DNA of 64,000 nt from Dirofilaria immitis (lineage: Eukaryota > Nematoda > Chromadorea > Rhabditida > Onchocercidae): NCBI GenBank assembly GCA_024305405.1, contig JAKNDB010000064.1, positions 1,054,001 to 1,118,000 of the forward strand. The letters run 5' to 3'. A model generated the notes under the pieces. That model was not told the DNA's origin and made no database searches. It worked only from the letters and a program-made list of their open reading frames with translations. The translations under genes and the position numbers were made by a program. Below, piece after piece: positions 27,401-43,800 of this stretch (positions within the stretch are counted from its first letter, which is position 1; each line of letters begins with the position of its first letter).

Positions 27401-29876
27401 TTTTCGTATATTTTCTTCTTTCATATGTCGATCTTTAACTAATTCAGCTAAACTCTTTTCTGCATCATTGCGCTGCTCATACAATTTTGATAATTCATCT
27501 TCTATTTCATACAATTCCGAATTTGTATTTATTAAATCTACTATCTGCAACTACTATTCAAATTATAGGAAAAATTAGAATTGGAAAAAATGGCGAAAAA
27601 ACTGAAGAAAAGCAGAGATTTAATTTATTCTATTTTTTGCCTTAATGATATTGTTTTTTTTTTGTCTTAATGGTTTTTTTTTCGCTATTTTTTCTAATTG
27701 TAATTGTAATTATAATTATTGAAATTTGCAGAAAGAAAATAGGTTAACTGATTGATTAATAATGATTTAAAAAATCGTCAATAATCTATTTTTAAACATT
27801 TTTATTTTGATTATGAAAATAGAATTTCGAGAAATATTTTAAACATTTCAGATATATTATTATTTCTTTATTTTATTGATATGAACAATAAAAAAGATTT
27901 AAATTTCAATCTTCTACTATATAATAGCTATCATAATTATTTTTTTCATTTTTAATTTCAATATAACACTATTAAGGTTTTTATTTTGTGACCTTGTTAC
28001 AATCCAGAAAGCGTCCTTGCAATGTTCGAATTATATTCGCTTCTTCTTCTGCTCTGAAAATGTTATCACAAAATTAAGTTATACTTTTAGCAAATACAAT
28101 ATCCGGAAACTGGCATAGATTTCTGTTATATTGATGATACATCACTTCTCATAAAATAATAATATGATATTTTATATTAGAAACGATCGATCTATATGAA
28201 CTTCTTTTATCTAATAAAAAAAGCTATAAATTTAGTCATTAATATAACATTTGATAAATTATTGATTTATTCCGCATTTTTTTTTTTCTCAAACAATTAA
28301 TTTTTTTTTTTTACATATGATATTTTCTTTAATTTTAAATTTCAAAATTTCGCTTCAAATAAATGACATGATCAATCACTATCCATGTTAATTAGTCATT
28401 ATTTCCAAACTTTTGTTTGAAATATAACTGCTTACCTTCGTTCATAAATTAATAAATTTTGTCGATCACGTTCACCTTTATTTAAATCGCCACGTAATGT
28501 ATCAATTTCACTTATCAAATTGTTCATTTGTGCTCGAAGTAATGACATATAATAACTCTTATCGACCACAAAACGTCCAGCTATTTGATTGATGGAATAA
28601 CTAATTTTACAAAATTTTGATTTTGACATTTTCGCAATTGTTTTAGATTTAACTCAAAAATATCAATCCGTTATATTTTCATTCGTTTTTTTTTTTTTAC
28701 CTCTAGATTCACTCTCTCATTGTTAAAAAAAAAAAGAAATAAAAGAGAAAAATTATGAAAATAAAAAAAAAAAAATCTAACCCACAATTCTGGTTGATGG
28801 CCTAACACCGGTTAATCCTTGTTGTGTTACGGGTCGTGTAACAGTACGGCAAGGTGCTATTTGAATTGTATCAGTTATTAATTTTACACCTTGACCTGTA
28901 CCTCCTATTCGACTTCGAATTCTTTCATTGCGCTAGAAATTCAAACTTAATGCAGTGTAAAATTCTTAATAAAAATATGAAAATTAAAAAATTCATACGT
29001 ATATATTTCAAAGAAATTCAATGAAAAAAAAAAAAAAAAAGAAAGAAAAAGAAAACTTGCCGTTGATGAATTTAATCGTGATGGTTGAATAGATCCAATA
29101 CGACTAACTGAAAAATTTTTCATGAAACTTTTGAAATTTTTTTGTTGGTACTAAATTAGCTAACAGGACTATTACAAATATAAAATAAAATTTTTAGTGT
29201 TTTATGAAAATTTGAATTAAGAATTGAAAAAGTTTAATTTTATTATAAATTATATTTTTACAAACTATTTTTTAGTATCTTATTTTTCATTATTACACTC
29301 ATCGAAAAAAATTATATAATTTTTGAAATGTAAAGTAATATTTGTGATAAAAAAAAATTCATTTTTTTAGCTTCCAATAATTGTAACAAATATTTCATTG
29401 ATATTTAGGATTCCAAAATTTCGAGAAATCAAAAACTTTCATTGATAGTGCATTCATTTGCTAATAGTAAAAATAAAAAAACAAAAAAAAAAAAAAAAAA
29501 GGAAACCTGGCCGTGATACAGTAGTTGGTACCATTGATTCCGACATCATTGCAACAGCACGGCTAATTGGTCGTCGTTCTGCAACATCTACAAAATAATG
29601 ATATATGTTTATGATTTTTAATATTTTAATTCTTTAAAAGTTATGTAATCATAAAAATTACTACTAAAAAATTAATAGTACTGAATTTTTTTCTTTTTTT
29701 TTGATATTTTGATAAGAAAAAAAAAGGGAAAAGCTTAAAATATAAGCTTGGAGAATGAAGTAATATACTTACGTACCATATTGACTACCATGTATAGATG
29801 GTTTACGAAGTCTAGCTGAAGTAGCTCGTGTACCAGCGGATGTTTTTGGACGAGCAGTTATTGGTCGAGATGTCAT
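24498..29876 (-). CDS. ift-74: Intraflagellar transport protein IFT74
   Basis: Core IFT-B component that pairs with IFT81 to carry tubulin and cargo in cilia; in nematodes it is expected in ciliated sensory neurons. Exons: 29777-29876 (ATG 29876), 29507-29587, 29061-29107, 28782-28932, 28436-28580, 27993-28053, 27344-27544, 27074-27229, 26161-26311, 25878-25957, 25487-25735, 25148-25311, about 24925-25049, 24498-24631. The N-terminus is basic and Arg/Thr/Ser-rich like other IFT74 tubulin-binding heads. It includes RPVTQQGLTG, followed by DKSYYMSLLR, both family landmarks; the rest is coiled coil. Exon 3 ends at a GC donor (ACG|GCAAGT), the only choice that keeps phase. Exons 8, 13 and 14 are each one base short in A/T runs. 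The 3' boundary of exon 13 and the last codons (a Lys run before TAG at 24498) remain uncertain. Confidence 0.92.
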
Positions 29877-32229
29877 TCTATTCAATTTAAATGCTAAAAT
29901 TTGATCTCAAAAACTATGATGTAAGAAATAATTGCAATTGTAAAATTTACAATATTCAATTTTGGAATTAATTCTAGCTAAATAAAATAACAGAATTATA
30001 GATGCAAATATCATCATCTATCAGTTGTTGTCATGGAAACTACTATTACATCAAAAAAGCAATTATACAATTTTTCCTTTCTTGAATATTATTAGTATTA
30101 TTATATCTTTTTATAAAAATTTGATTATTTTTTTTTTTCAAATAAAATGAAATAATTTGACATCTATTAGAAATATTTATAAAATAAATAAATAGAAAAA
30201 TAATCATGATAATTTTGTATTTATTATATAAGTAACTCAGAAATAACAATTGATTTATTATATAAAATTGATTAATTCTAGCAATAAAATTATCCAAAAA
30301 TAAATAAATTACTGATAAAATCATAAATCTAATCATATATGAAATCCTCAAATAATCCACAAACAAATAAATCAATAACAAATTTACATATTTTATTCAT
30401 ATAAAATCTTGTATTAAATCTAAACCCTACATATAATCTACATTTTTAAATTTTCATCATTAAATCATAAAATAATGCAAATATCTTAAAATTCATTTCA
30501 AAATATGATAATTATCTTAAATCTGTTGTAAAACATTTTTTACCTATCAATCTTATTGTTGAGTGAAATTTTCTAACCAATATCAATCAATTATTAAAAC
30601 AATAATTAATTTGTAAATAGCTTCCTAATTTATAATCAAATTTTCGATTCTCGATATTATCAAAGAATACTGTTAAAAAATTGTAAACATTTTCACTATA
30701 AAAAGAATACTATCCAATATTCTCTATCGCAATCGATCACTTAATAAGAACTTTGAATAACTTCCTTACTACCAAATATATTTTTATTTTTTTATTATAT
30801 TTCAACTGTACTATCGATATTTTTCTATTATATTGTGCGTTGTAGTTGTTGCGAACAATTTTGCGACATTTGACGCATTACGTTATGCAACCAAATTGCG
30901 TTATCCATCCTTAACTTCAGTCTTTTATGAAAATCTCTTTTCATTTTTTTATCTATAAATCTATGGAATTAAATTATCAACTAAGTAATCATATATCAGT
31001 GAATCGCATATATCATTATATTCGATCGATTTTTTTCATGTTAAACACAACTAAAAATTATTGATTAAAGCAGAGAAATTAAAAATTATTTAACTTTATT
31101 ACACTATTTAAATTGCAAATATTTTGGCAATATCCATTGATAAATTGCATTTATCAATATAATATTTTATAATACGTATTTAGTAAAATTGATAAAATTT
31201 CGATTTTGTTCTCATTTATCGTATTTTATCACTTTCATGACTATTAGCCAACAATAATAACAAAAATTCATAGTTTCATTTTATTTTATGTTAAAAAGAA
31301 AATAGAAAAAAGTAAGAATTAAATAAATAAAGAAAAACATTAATTAGAGGCAATATTAAATGCCAAAAGAACTGTAACATCTTATGCTAATTGCAAAAGA
31401 AAAAACAATCATTTTAATAAATAATTTTTCCTTTTATCTTATGAGAATGCTTAAATGAAAAAAAAAAAAAATTGTCCAACGACAAAGAAAGAGCTTTACA
31501 ATAATTTTTGATTAATTAATTAATATTCATTGATTTCGATTGATTTTCGGATTGATTACCGCTATTCACGAAATTATTAAATGCTCGGTAAATATTCATA
31601 TAATAAGCTGCTTCTTAGATTGTAACGATAATTCTTACTTTCCTTTTATTTGATTTATACATATGTTTTCTCTATGATTTGACATTTGAATTTGAAATTT
31701 TTGCATTATATTTTTATTAAATCATATTTATATCGATATTTTAACTTTATTCACTTCGCGTACATTTCCATATATCAATTTTTTTTTAATTTAATATTTC
31801 TGAACATATTTCAATATTAATTTCTTGTTTATTTCATATTAGTTTTGTGGTTTTTCTAACTTTAGTAATTATAATAATAGGATAAAAGATAAGTTTAAGG
31901 TTATAAAACAAGAAAATAGAAAAAATTGTAAAATATAAAACGTAAAATATGCTTTATCTTGAATTACTATTATGTACCAATCTGCGAACGATTATTACTT
32001 GACATTAATAAAGTATTTAATGAAACTCTTAAAACGTCGATCATACATTCAGATTCATTGCTACCTTTCTATTTTGCAAATGCTCTCCAATTTATCATAT
32101 ATTAATTATATAAAACTTGGATTTTTGAAACCAAAAATTTAAAAAATTTGAACATTTGAATCAAGGATGAAACATATGAATCAAGGATTCTCATATGGTC
32201 TTTACATATAAATCAAAATATCAAGTTAA
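29877..32229. other. Intergenic region between IFT74 and CWC27
   Basis: AT-rich, with A- and T-runs and no recognised coding exon or RNA gene. It must hold the promoter of the IFT74 gene (29877 upward on the minus strand). I could not identify a convincing X-box or other regulatory motif by eye. Confidence 0.5.
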
Positions 32230-35200
32230 CTATGTAATCCCTCTTCTCCGTTGATTCATTTTATTCCTCGGATCGGAAATATCGTACCAATCTTCACTTT
32301 CTTCTCGTAAATTCGCATCTTTTGCTTTGCTTACTTTGTCATCTTGTTCAGGTGCCACAAATTTATGCACCAAGCTTAAATAAAATTTAATTCATAAGGA
32401 ATGATGAAAAAACATTAAATGGAAAAAGAACTCGAAATCCTTAACTGGCAACGCATTGTTTCTTAATAATTCAGACTTTGCCAAGAATACAATAAGTAAA
32501 GAAGATTTTTAAGATGTGCTGCAATTATTCCAATCAGTCATAATTCCCTTAATATTATGAACTTACATTTCAGCGGTATCCAAATCTTCTTCATTATCAT
32601 AATTTAGCCTCTTAACTGATTCTTCCTGTTCTTCTGCCTTTTTCTCTTCTTTCTCCAGATTTTGTGTCCTTGAAGGAAGGACTGATTTCATACCTTCATG
32701 TTTTGCCAAAATTTTTTCAAGCATCGACATAGTCTGAAAGTAAATAAAATAATTCAAAAAATTTCAGAAATAACATGAAGTTCTAGAATAAGTTACCTCA
32801 TCTTGTCGTCGTGGATCCTTAGATTTCAGTTTAGCTTTCGCACTTTCCCTAAATTTTTGCTTCATTTCGAGATGTTTCTTTGCTGCTTCTGTAAGCAGCT
32901 TTTCTTCTGAAAGAAGAATAAGCAATATGAAGAACGATCAAAATTTTAATTGGAATCAAAATTCCAATTTCTATTCTTACCACTACCACCATCTAATTTC
33001 AAAATTCGTTCTTTTAAAATAAAAATTACCGGATAATTCATTAACTAATTCCATTCTAAACTCAAGAAAAAAATCACTTTATGCTTATACTTGAGTATAT
33101 CGAACAAATTATATCAACTAAATTATAAAAACAAAAACATGCCAATGAAAATGAATAACCTTCTATTTCTTCCTTTTCTCTCTTCGGTTTGAGCATTGCT
33201 TTTAAATCTTTCTGCACTAGTTTTACTTCTGCAGTGATTTTTTCGCTAAAATAATTGAAACAATTGATATCAACGCAAAACATTAATGAATTACACAGAA
33301 TTCCCGCTTCTCTTCACATCACAACTACGACTATGAGGAAAATATAACTTACAGTTCCTGTTTTTGACGGTCATTCATTTCTTGCTTCACCATTGCTTCG
33401 AAATCTTCATCTTCCTCTTCATCTTGATCATCACAGCCAGCTTTACGCTTACGCTTTTTCAACTTTTCTCGGATTCGTTCCATTCGTGCTTCTCTTTCTT
33501 CGACATCTTCGATAATCGGTGTCTAAATTAAAAACATGCGCGAACATTCTTACTTCTAGACAGTGACAACGAAGATATGACATCACAAATGAAAAATAAT
33601 AATAATAATAGATTTGACATACACTTGATTGCTCCATAAGTTCTTCCATCGGAACAGCCAAATCTTTACTGAGTGTTTCGTCAGTTAAAATATCATGTGC
33701 ACTTTTACTTTTACATTTTAATGTCTAAAAAATTATGAACATGAAAAATGCAATTTACATGGAATCATCGAAATTCAAAAATAAGATAAGCTGTAAGAAA
33801 AAAATTAACATATAATGTAAAGATATCATTTAAAGAAGACATCTTCTTTACAATTAAATTAATTTCCTTATAGCGGTGTAATAAAAAACATAGGATATAG
33901 CTGTTTTATATGAATTATCAAACAAATAAATATATATAAAAGCAGAACTAAAGAAAGAAACGAGGCGCATCTTCGCTCTTTTGAATTTCGGTTCATTTAT
34001 TTAATTTCCTTATTAATCTTAACCATATATAATCATCATTTCCCTTCTGTTTTCCAGGAAAGACGAAATTGAGGAATAAAACTAATAAACAAACCTCATT
34101 CACTTTCTGCAGTTCTATTTCATCTTCTTCGGCTTCATTGCCAAATGAAAGGAGTGTAAGGTTCCTGAAAAATCCATTTATTCTTAGCTTATAGAAACAA
34201 AAAGGAAAGAAATAAATCAGTAAGTAAATTTAAATTAGGTTTGAAATATTAAAACAAAAAAATAACACAACAAGAAAAAAATTAATTTATTAGCATGTTT
34301 AATAGATTGAATTATCTATAAAATTATCTCAATCGTATCTGTAAAATTTTCATAGGATAGATCTATGTATAATCGCAAAAATTCATTATTTTTTATGCCT
34401 TATACTAGCGCGTCTATCTCAAATACAAATTTATGAAAAATTAGATAGAAATTCGTTTTTTTTTAGATTTTAAAAGTTCTTCGCAATCAACCATTCTTTT
34501 ATTGTCTGATAAAACTAAAATATTGTCCATTCCCGAACATACTTTTTCTTTTAAACCTATTTATGACCAAGAGAATATCGATCTGAAAACAGCATAATGA
34601 TTGAGTCAATACATTATACTGTAGTTTTTAACAGAACGAAAGAAAAAACGAATCAATACAGTTAAATACATTCTGTCCTTTCTATTTTTATTTTCTTTAT
34701 TATTATTAATTATTGAATTGATAATGTCGTTTTTTTCTCATAAGATATATGACCAAAAATTTATTCGAAAGAAAATCCTACTTTTAGCGTCGTTTTCTCC
34801 CGAGTTTTCTCCTTTTCTTTTTCTCTTTCTTCTTTTCCCGTGGAACAATATCGCTGAATGGATTACTCAATATTTCCACTTGTAATATCTTCTGCGTTCT
34901 AAGCGGCTTATCGTCCTCTCCTGTTTGACATTCCCCAAGCGCAACATATTGAAAAGTGTATCCCCAACAACCTTTAATACACATGATGCAATAAGAAGAA
35001 ATAATTGAACTCTTAAACTTAAATATATTTTATTTTACTTGACATTCCATTCCCTAACAATCGAATTTGTTTTCTTCCATTTGTTCCTAATGTTCTTCAT
35101 ACTTCTCTTTGATTTTTAGTAATGAAATTCGACACAGTCTTACAAAAATTGACCTGAACATATTTTTTGCTTACTTTTTCCGCAAGAAAAAAGGAACAAA

Positions 35201-36018
35201 CTTTTCCGAAAAGAGTATGTTTTTTGTCGAGATCTGGTGTAGCATTTAAAGTAAAGAAGAACTGTGAACCATTCATACCATCATTTCCGCTAGCCATTCC
35301 AACAAGACCACGACGATTAAACTTCAGTCGTTGATGAAACTCATTCTGGAAAAACATCTGTATATAAATATTTTGGAAAATCGAATATTAATCACTACTT
35401 TGTAACTTCTACAGAAGATAACTAAATTACAAAGTGCGATCAAATCTATGGGTCACCAACTACATGACAAGAAAAAAAACATTTCCAGAAGTTCATTTCA
35501 GAAATAAAAATACAATACCTTGAATGAGGTAGCATAAATACTTTCACCTCCTTCACCAGTACCTGTTGGATCACCTCCTTGAACGATAAAATCTCGAATT
35601 AAACGATGAAATATTGTACCATTATAGTAACCCTCCATGCATAACTGGATGAAATTTCGACATGCCAGTGGACATTCCTTTGACCATAGTTCGATATCGA
35701 TATCACCAACTGTTGTTTTCATACAGACCTAACAGAAATTTTCCTTACTATAAACGTCAAAAATCCTAATATTTGACAAAAGATTTTTTCTCCTCTAAGA
35801 TTTGAATTTTCTCTCTTTGTCACTGATTACTCGGCTTATTTATATCACAGCGTTGATAACCTAATTAATGATTACAAGAATCCCAATAATGTTGCTTCTA
35901 AAAATGATTTTAGCACATCTGAATAATGCAACTTTTATTTAAAAAATCAGAAAGTTTTAAAGATTTTGGAACATACCTTGCCGTTTGTTACTGGCTCATT
36001 CACGTAAATATTACTCAT
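32230..36018 (-). CDS. CWC27: Spliceosome-associated cyclophilin CWC27
   Basis: Nuclear peptidyl-prolyl isomerase-like protein of the activated spliceosome. Exons: 35977-36018 (ATG 36018), 35519-35728, 35202-35345, 34782-34971, 34095-34164, 33623-33724, 33353-33522, 33160-33245, 32982 to about 33056, 32797-32906, 32567-32733, 32230-32374 (stop TAG). The start MSNIYVNEPVTNGKV matches the family. The cyclophilin domain shows DIDIELWSKECPLACRNF, FIVQGGDPTGTGEGGESI, NGSQFFFTL and KKHTLFGKV. The tryptophan of canonical cyclophilins is absent, as is usual in CWC27. After the domain come acidic/basic segments (LLSFGNEAEEDE) and the conserved tail DISDPRNKMNQRRR. Exon 4 needs at least one extra base (A-run at 34924-34926) to reach the TGEDDKPLRTQK frame. 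The exon 8/9 junction is not fully resolved. Confidence 0.93.
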
Positions 36019-36863
36019 TGAGAACACTGGAAACTCATTTATTTATAAATTGTTACAGTATCAGCAACATTAGATCGATTAATTCATTTATATCAATTCT
36101 TCTCATTGCATTAATTACTTTTGCTCTTATATTGATTCTCTTACTTCGGAACAGAAAGAAAGACAAATTTGACATAGCTATAGAATAATAAAATGTCAGC
36201 AAAATCATCGAAGACCATCCACTAATTCATTTCTAACCATTTTTTGTTTATTATCGTAAGTTATAACGATAATAAACGAAACATGTGCACATGTATTCCT
36301 GTGTAACAACTAAGATAAAAATGATTCTCCGGTTAAATCCTGAACGAAAAGTTTAAAATTTGAATACATGAGATTTAATTCCAAACACAACTCATTATCC
36401 TTTCGTTTCTTGTTGCTTCTGAAAGGTAATAATGACCATACCAAAAGTCTTTTTGTCCTCGTATTACTCATTTTCACAATGATTTGAATTTAGATACATC
36501 CAAGAAGAACATATTTGGATCATTTATACATAAGTTCATGCTACTGTTGCCATTAAATATGTAAGCTTCTCTGATAAGTAAACAAATAAAAATTCTTGAA
36601 AGAAAGTTTAGTACTGTCAAAATGATTGCGACGTCATGAATAATGGTTATGTAGAAAAAATTCTTTATTTAATCAAAATGCATGTCATAATTATAATGAA
36701 GATTACTAATAACTGAAAAAGGAAATTATCGAAAGTTCACCAAACATCTTTCTAACTTATATTATTACTGCATAAATTAAACTATGGAATTATTACTCGC
36801 ATAAAAAAGGTCATAGTTACTATCAAATTTCAATAAATATGTAACATTCAAACAGCTAGTAAA
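36019..36863. other. Spacer between CWC27 start and the TPI stop codon
   Basis: 845 bp separate two genes on the same strand. It contains the CWC27 upstream region and the TPI 3' UTR. No exon is visible; the short + ORF at 35985-36188 is antisense to CWC27 exon 1 plus spacer and has no features. Confidence 0.5.
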
Positions 36864-38796
<1,933 letters not shown>

Positions 38797-40149
38797 CGTT
38801 AAGCTGAAAGAAAAAAGAACACATTATCTCTATCACTTCGGGTAGATAAGTCGACGGTTAACTGCAAATCATATACAAAAGTAGGAAATACAAACATACA
38901 AAACTATCGAAAGGAAAGAAGAAAAATAATAAATAAATACACAGCAAAAGGTTTTATAATGTCTCTTCAACAAAACTATTTAAATATTTCGTTCATGCTA
39001 GCATTTATCAAAATCATCGTTATCACAAATCCTCATTCCTCAGCTGCTTATAAATTATCTTTTCGCTGCCTCTATAATATTTCGAAAAAAAAATGTCAAC
39101 TAAATCAAATACTGAAAAAGTATGATAAAATGATTCAATTTTCACAGTTGGAAATATATACATATATATATATATATATACAACACAATTCATATAGAAA
39201 AGTACACAAATAAAAATACCATACAGCTGTTGGACGATGTAAAAATCGATTTAGAATTCATCCAAAAAAAAAAAAACGATCATCCAGCTATTTCGTTTAG
39301 TTGTAACCGAAAAAAAAGGTACGAAAATATTAAAAAATATAAGAAAAATTATATTAAACCCAGAATAATCTCTGAAATTTTTTCCTTGAAAAAATACTAA
39401 AATAAAAATTTCTAGAAAGCAGCATTAGTATAATAGAAAGAGGAATATTAAAAATCTAGAATAATGTTATCAATTGAAATATAAAAATGTTGAAAATATA
39501 AAAAGAATAAAAATTGAAATTTGCTGGGAAATATGAAATAAATTCAATGATTATGAATTGAACTCCAAATAAGAAAATATTTTATGCAAGAAAGATGAGC
39601 AATAAATAATTGATACAGCATATGAAAAACATGAATTTTTCAATTGAAGATGGGCTGTGAGATTTTTTCAGGATCACAGAATGAAATTGAATCTCCCGTG
39701 GAACTTGGATTGCCTAGCATTTATTGCAACAATAATAATTATGCACGAAGCGGACTTCTGTTTCTCAATTTTTGATTTTTCAATAGTTCGTTCAAAGATT
39801 TCAAAGATTATTATCAGGGAGAAATATATATGTATGTACAAGTGATAGTAAACGTGAAACTGATATGAAAGAAAAGCGTTGAAGTGAAATATTATCCGTT
39901 TTTTCAAATTTCTTTGTCACAACATACTTTGATTCGTAGGCATATTTCATGGAATTGAAATATCCAATGAGATTACTATTGCAAAAGATATTAAAATTAA
40001 TGAAAAGAGATTATCACCAAATCAATAATTTAACTCATAATTTATTACTATCGAATTATGATAATAATTATTCGACAAATCGAAGTTTATTCCTCTTTAT
40101 CGAATACACATAGCTACATCTTTCCAATGTATTCTTTCTTAATCTTTGC
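38797..40149. other. Upstream region of TPI
   Basis: AT-rich with a (TA)n tract near 39160-39180 and A-runs; no gene recognised. It should contain the promoter and any splice-leader acceptor of the TPI gene. An AG at 38800-38803 (TTTCAGCTTAACG before the ATG) could serve as an acceptor. Confidence 0.45.
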
Positions 40150-40226
40150 TTAAGCAAATGTATTGAGAATCTTGCGACACAATTCAGCCTGGTAACGCAT
40201 TCTTGCTTGATATTCAATTCTTTTGC
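40150..40226 (-). CDS. Possible terminal exon of an unidentified small gene
   Basis: Reading down from an acceptor-like TAAAG at 40227-40231, the minus strand gives KRIEYQARMRYQAELCR followed by KILNTFA and stop TAA at 40152-40150. The composition is protein-like and unlike the surrounding low-complexity DNA. A possible preceding exon at about 40334-40400 reads MFILFDPSKIF and ends near a GTAAGG donor, but frames and phases do not join cleanly. It lies between TPI and the cysteinyl-tRNA synthetase stop codon, with about 600 bp available. I do not recognise the family. Confidence 0.35.
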
Positions 40227-40817
40227 CTTTAGCAAAAATCAATAATAAAAGGTGAAAATAAATAAGTTTTTATAGAAGAAACTGTGCTAAAAACCTGGCT
40301 CAAAAACTTAAATTAATTAATTACGAAAACATCCTTACCTTACCCTAAGCTGTCTTTTATTGCATGAATATTTTTGAGGGATCAAACAAAATAAACATTT
40401 CTGAATAAAAAAAAAATTGCTTGCAAAAAGCTTAGGAAGATCTCTGCATGGTTATGTGAAACCACTTAACATTTGCAAATAAATTTTTTTATTCCAAAAT
40501 TTTATTTCCCATATCCAATACAACATAACAAAGTTCATAAATCGCAGAAAGAAAAATCATTATGATAAAATAATGTGGCCTTTCGGTTAAGAAACACATC
40601 AATCACAAAATTCTCATCTTCACTATTTCTTCCTTTTAGTTTATTCCAGATTTCATTTCATGAAACTCAAGAAATCCAAGTAATCACTACTGGAATTAAA
40701 AAAAGGTCTTTCTTGGTTAAAAATAAGAAAATTTTTTAATAAATAATGATATTTTGAAAATTTTATAACAACTCGTCAGAAAACAAAAATTGCATGCGCA
40801 TATTTTGACGTAGCCAT

Positions 40818-43800
40818 TTATTTTGAAGATGATTCGTAAGCAATCTGAAAATCAAACAAATAAAAACCATCACCACGGCAACGATATGGTGAATAATAAA
40901 TTAATCAAGGTGATATAAGCATTTGAGTACGAGTAAGGGTAAAGAAGTACATATATATGCGCCGAGGATGTATAGATGCAATTTTTTCATAACTTAGTTA
41001 GGTTATAAATCACGAAGAAATAAACCTGTTCATAATTCTTTTGCTGTATTTCATACAACTTTTCTAGTTTTTTCCGTTGCTTTTTGAGATTTCTTCACCA
41101 TTGGAAAGATGCGTCGGTATTCCTTATCATCATATCTCAGAAATTTCTCAGCCTCTTTACCTTGCTTAAACATTTCCCAAGGTGGTATACGCTTTGATGC
41201 TTCTTTCTCCGCTTTTTCACATTTTTTCCGGTGTTTTTCCTGAAAAAGCACACAGAACTCTTTCAACCTGCTAATATTTAGTAATTTTCAAACAGTGTGA
41301 AGCAGTAAAATCGAAATAAATTCGAAAACTGCAAATCGATATAGTATTCAATACTGCAATATTTTGTAGTAATTTTAGAAATAACCTCTTCTTTTGCAGC
41401 TTCAATAATCTTCTTTTGCTGTTGTTCCCGCAATAGAGTTTCTCTATCGACGAGTTTCACACATGTTTGTGCACTTCGGTCTTCAAGTCGTATACCCAAT
41501 TCTGGTAGAACTTCATCTCGTAATCTGTCACATTCCTGAAGATATATCACAAAATTTTTGCAAAATATAAGCCAGTAATCATGTAAAAACTTGTATCCAA
41601 CTTCATGCAACGAATTTTCGTAATAAAACAAGCAAAAGTTCAAAACCTACTTCCAGGATCTCAATGATTTTTGTTCACGAGCCACTTTCCGAACATTTTC
41701 ACGGAAATCGACAAGCGCCATTAAGTATGGCATAAGCAACTCTTCTTTGGATGTGCTCGAAACATTATAACTTGATGTTTCACTGAATAAAGAATATTAC
41801 ATAACAACTGAAGAAAAAAACTATATGCTTACATCAAATTAACGAATCAACCAGACTTTTGTTCCGTTGGAAAACCAATATCAATATTTTGGGGTACGAC
41901 ACCGAATATTTTGAGCAACCACGTTATGTATAATGCAATATTTCGCAGCAATAAGCAATTTGGAACATTAGTGTTCTTTTTCTCCTGAAAGCTAGAATAT
42001 TAAAACGATAAAATTCCAATAAGTAAGAGATGTAAAATCTAAACCGACAAAGTGGAGGCATCAAGTTAAATTCAATTTTGCCATTAAAACCATCTGGCAA
42101 TTTAATATTCTTTGTTCTTTTAGTGAACAATGTTTCTCTATTTACGCCAACATAATCTGATCTTCAGCTTCACATGTTCACAAATACTGGGCTTTAAAGT
42201 AATAAAGTAATTTAGTGACGGATTATACTTTATGACGAATTTAATTTAAAATGAGTGGGGAATCAATACACAAAAAAATTTATCGAAATTATTCATTGCT
42301 ATTAATAACATAATGCCTTTAAATATTATTGAACTGCAGAACCAGCAAAATATTAACCATTTCATTGATGTAAGCATTTCCTATGCCAATCAATTCCCGC
42401 AATTTTTCAATTACCGTTCGTGTATCGACCGAATCACAGAGCGCCACGTTTATTTCAGTTTTGATTTTGCAAAATCACCAACCAAAAGCAATTCTCCATC
42501 GTCATATTTTCGATAACTCTAGAAGAAATTGAGCTTTGAAAGACTATAAATATAACAAATAATTTCTTATAGATATAAGATTATGTTATTATTATTTATA
42601 ACTTAATCAACGATACTCACCTCACTACTGCTCGACTTATAATGTTTTCGCAAGTAGTCCTTAACAAGCAAGAAAAATTCGTTAGTGATTTTTTCGAATT
42701 GCAAAGCTCTTTCCATCGAAGCGGTACTGAAATTGCCAGAATTTATGGAAAATCAAGAAATAAAAAAACTTGATTCTGTAAAGTTAAATGAAACTAACCT
42801 ATAATCAAGAACATCATTCCAATTATGCATTAGGAATAATATCCTTAACTGTCGTGATGAATAATTTTTCAACGCTTCATGAATTGTTATGAAATTTTTA
42901 AGACTTTTGGACATTTTTAAACCAGCGATTCGAAGTGAGCCACAGTGCAGAAAATAGTTGACCCAATTTTCAATATCGTAATGAGCTTCTACCTAAGAGA
43001 TAATGATAAGAATAGGCAAAATGAATCAACAAATTATTTACTGCATCACTTATTTAATTCAATACTTTGCGATTAACATGCGTTATCAAAGAACAATGAA
43101 TAAGAAGCGAAAGTTTCAAAATTTTTTTAAATAAAATCTTTAAAAATAAAAATTTAATTCTCTAAATTCGTTTATAAATTTTCTAAACTTGAGGATAAAA
43201 CAACTGAAATATGAATGACTAGAGATGACAGAAATCATACTCCCATATTTTTTAAGGCAAGATCAATTTTTAATTACCTGTGCTATTTCGTTATCATGAT
43301 GTGGGAATTTCAAATCAAAACCACCAGCATGAATATCTAATGAAGAGCCACAGATTTTCGAACTCATTGCCGAACATTCGATATGCCAACCTGGCCGACC
43401 TGAAACAAAATATGTTGTATATATAAGGAAAATTGATAATACCCATTATATACAAAGAATTATTTTATTCACTGAATTAAGCACAGAAAGAATATTAGCA
43501 AGATAATACTGAAATCTCAAAATTCTTACCCTTTCCCCAAGGACTATTCCAATATGGCTCACCATCCTTCGAGGCTTTCCACAGCGCAAAATCAGTTACA
43601 TTCTTTTTATTCTCAAAAAGCACTAATGAAACAATTAATGGTATAGTTTTATAATAATTTACGGCATATTAAAATTACAAATTATTAATACTGACTTGTA
43701 AGTTGCCCATACTCAAATCTCCTCGCTTTCTCGCATATTTTTCATTAGCTGTTCATTATCAGTAAATGCTTCTGGCACCAATTTGCAATAATTGTGCTTC

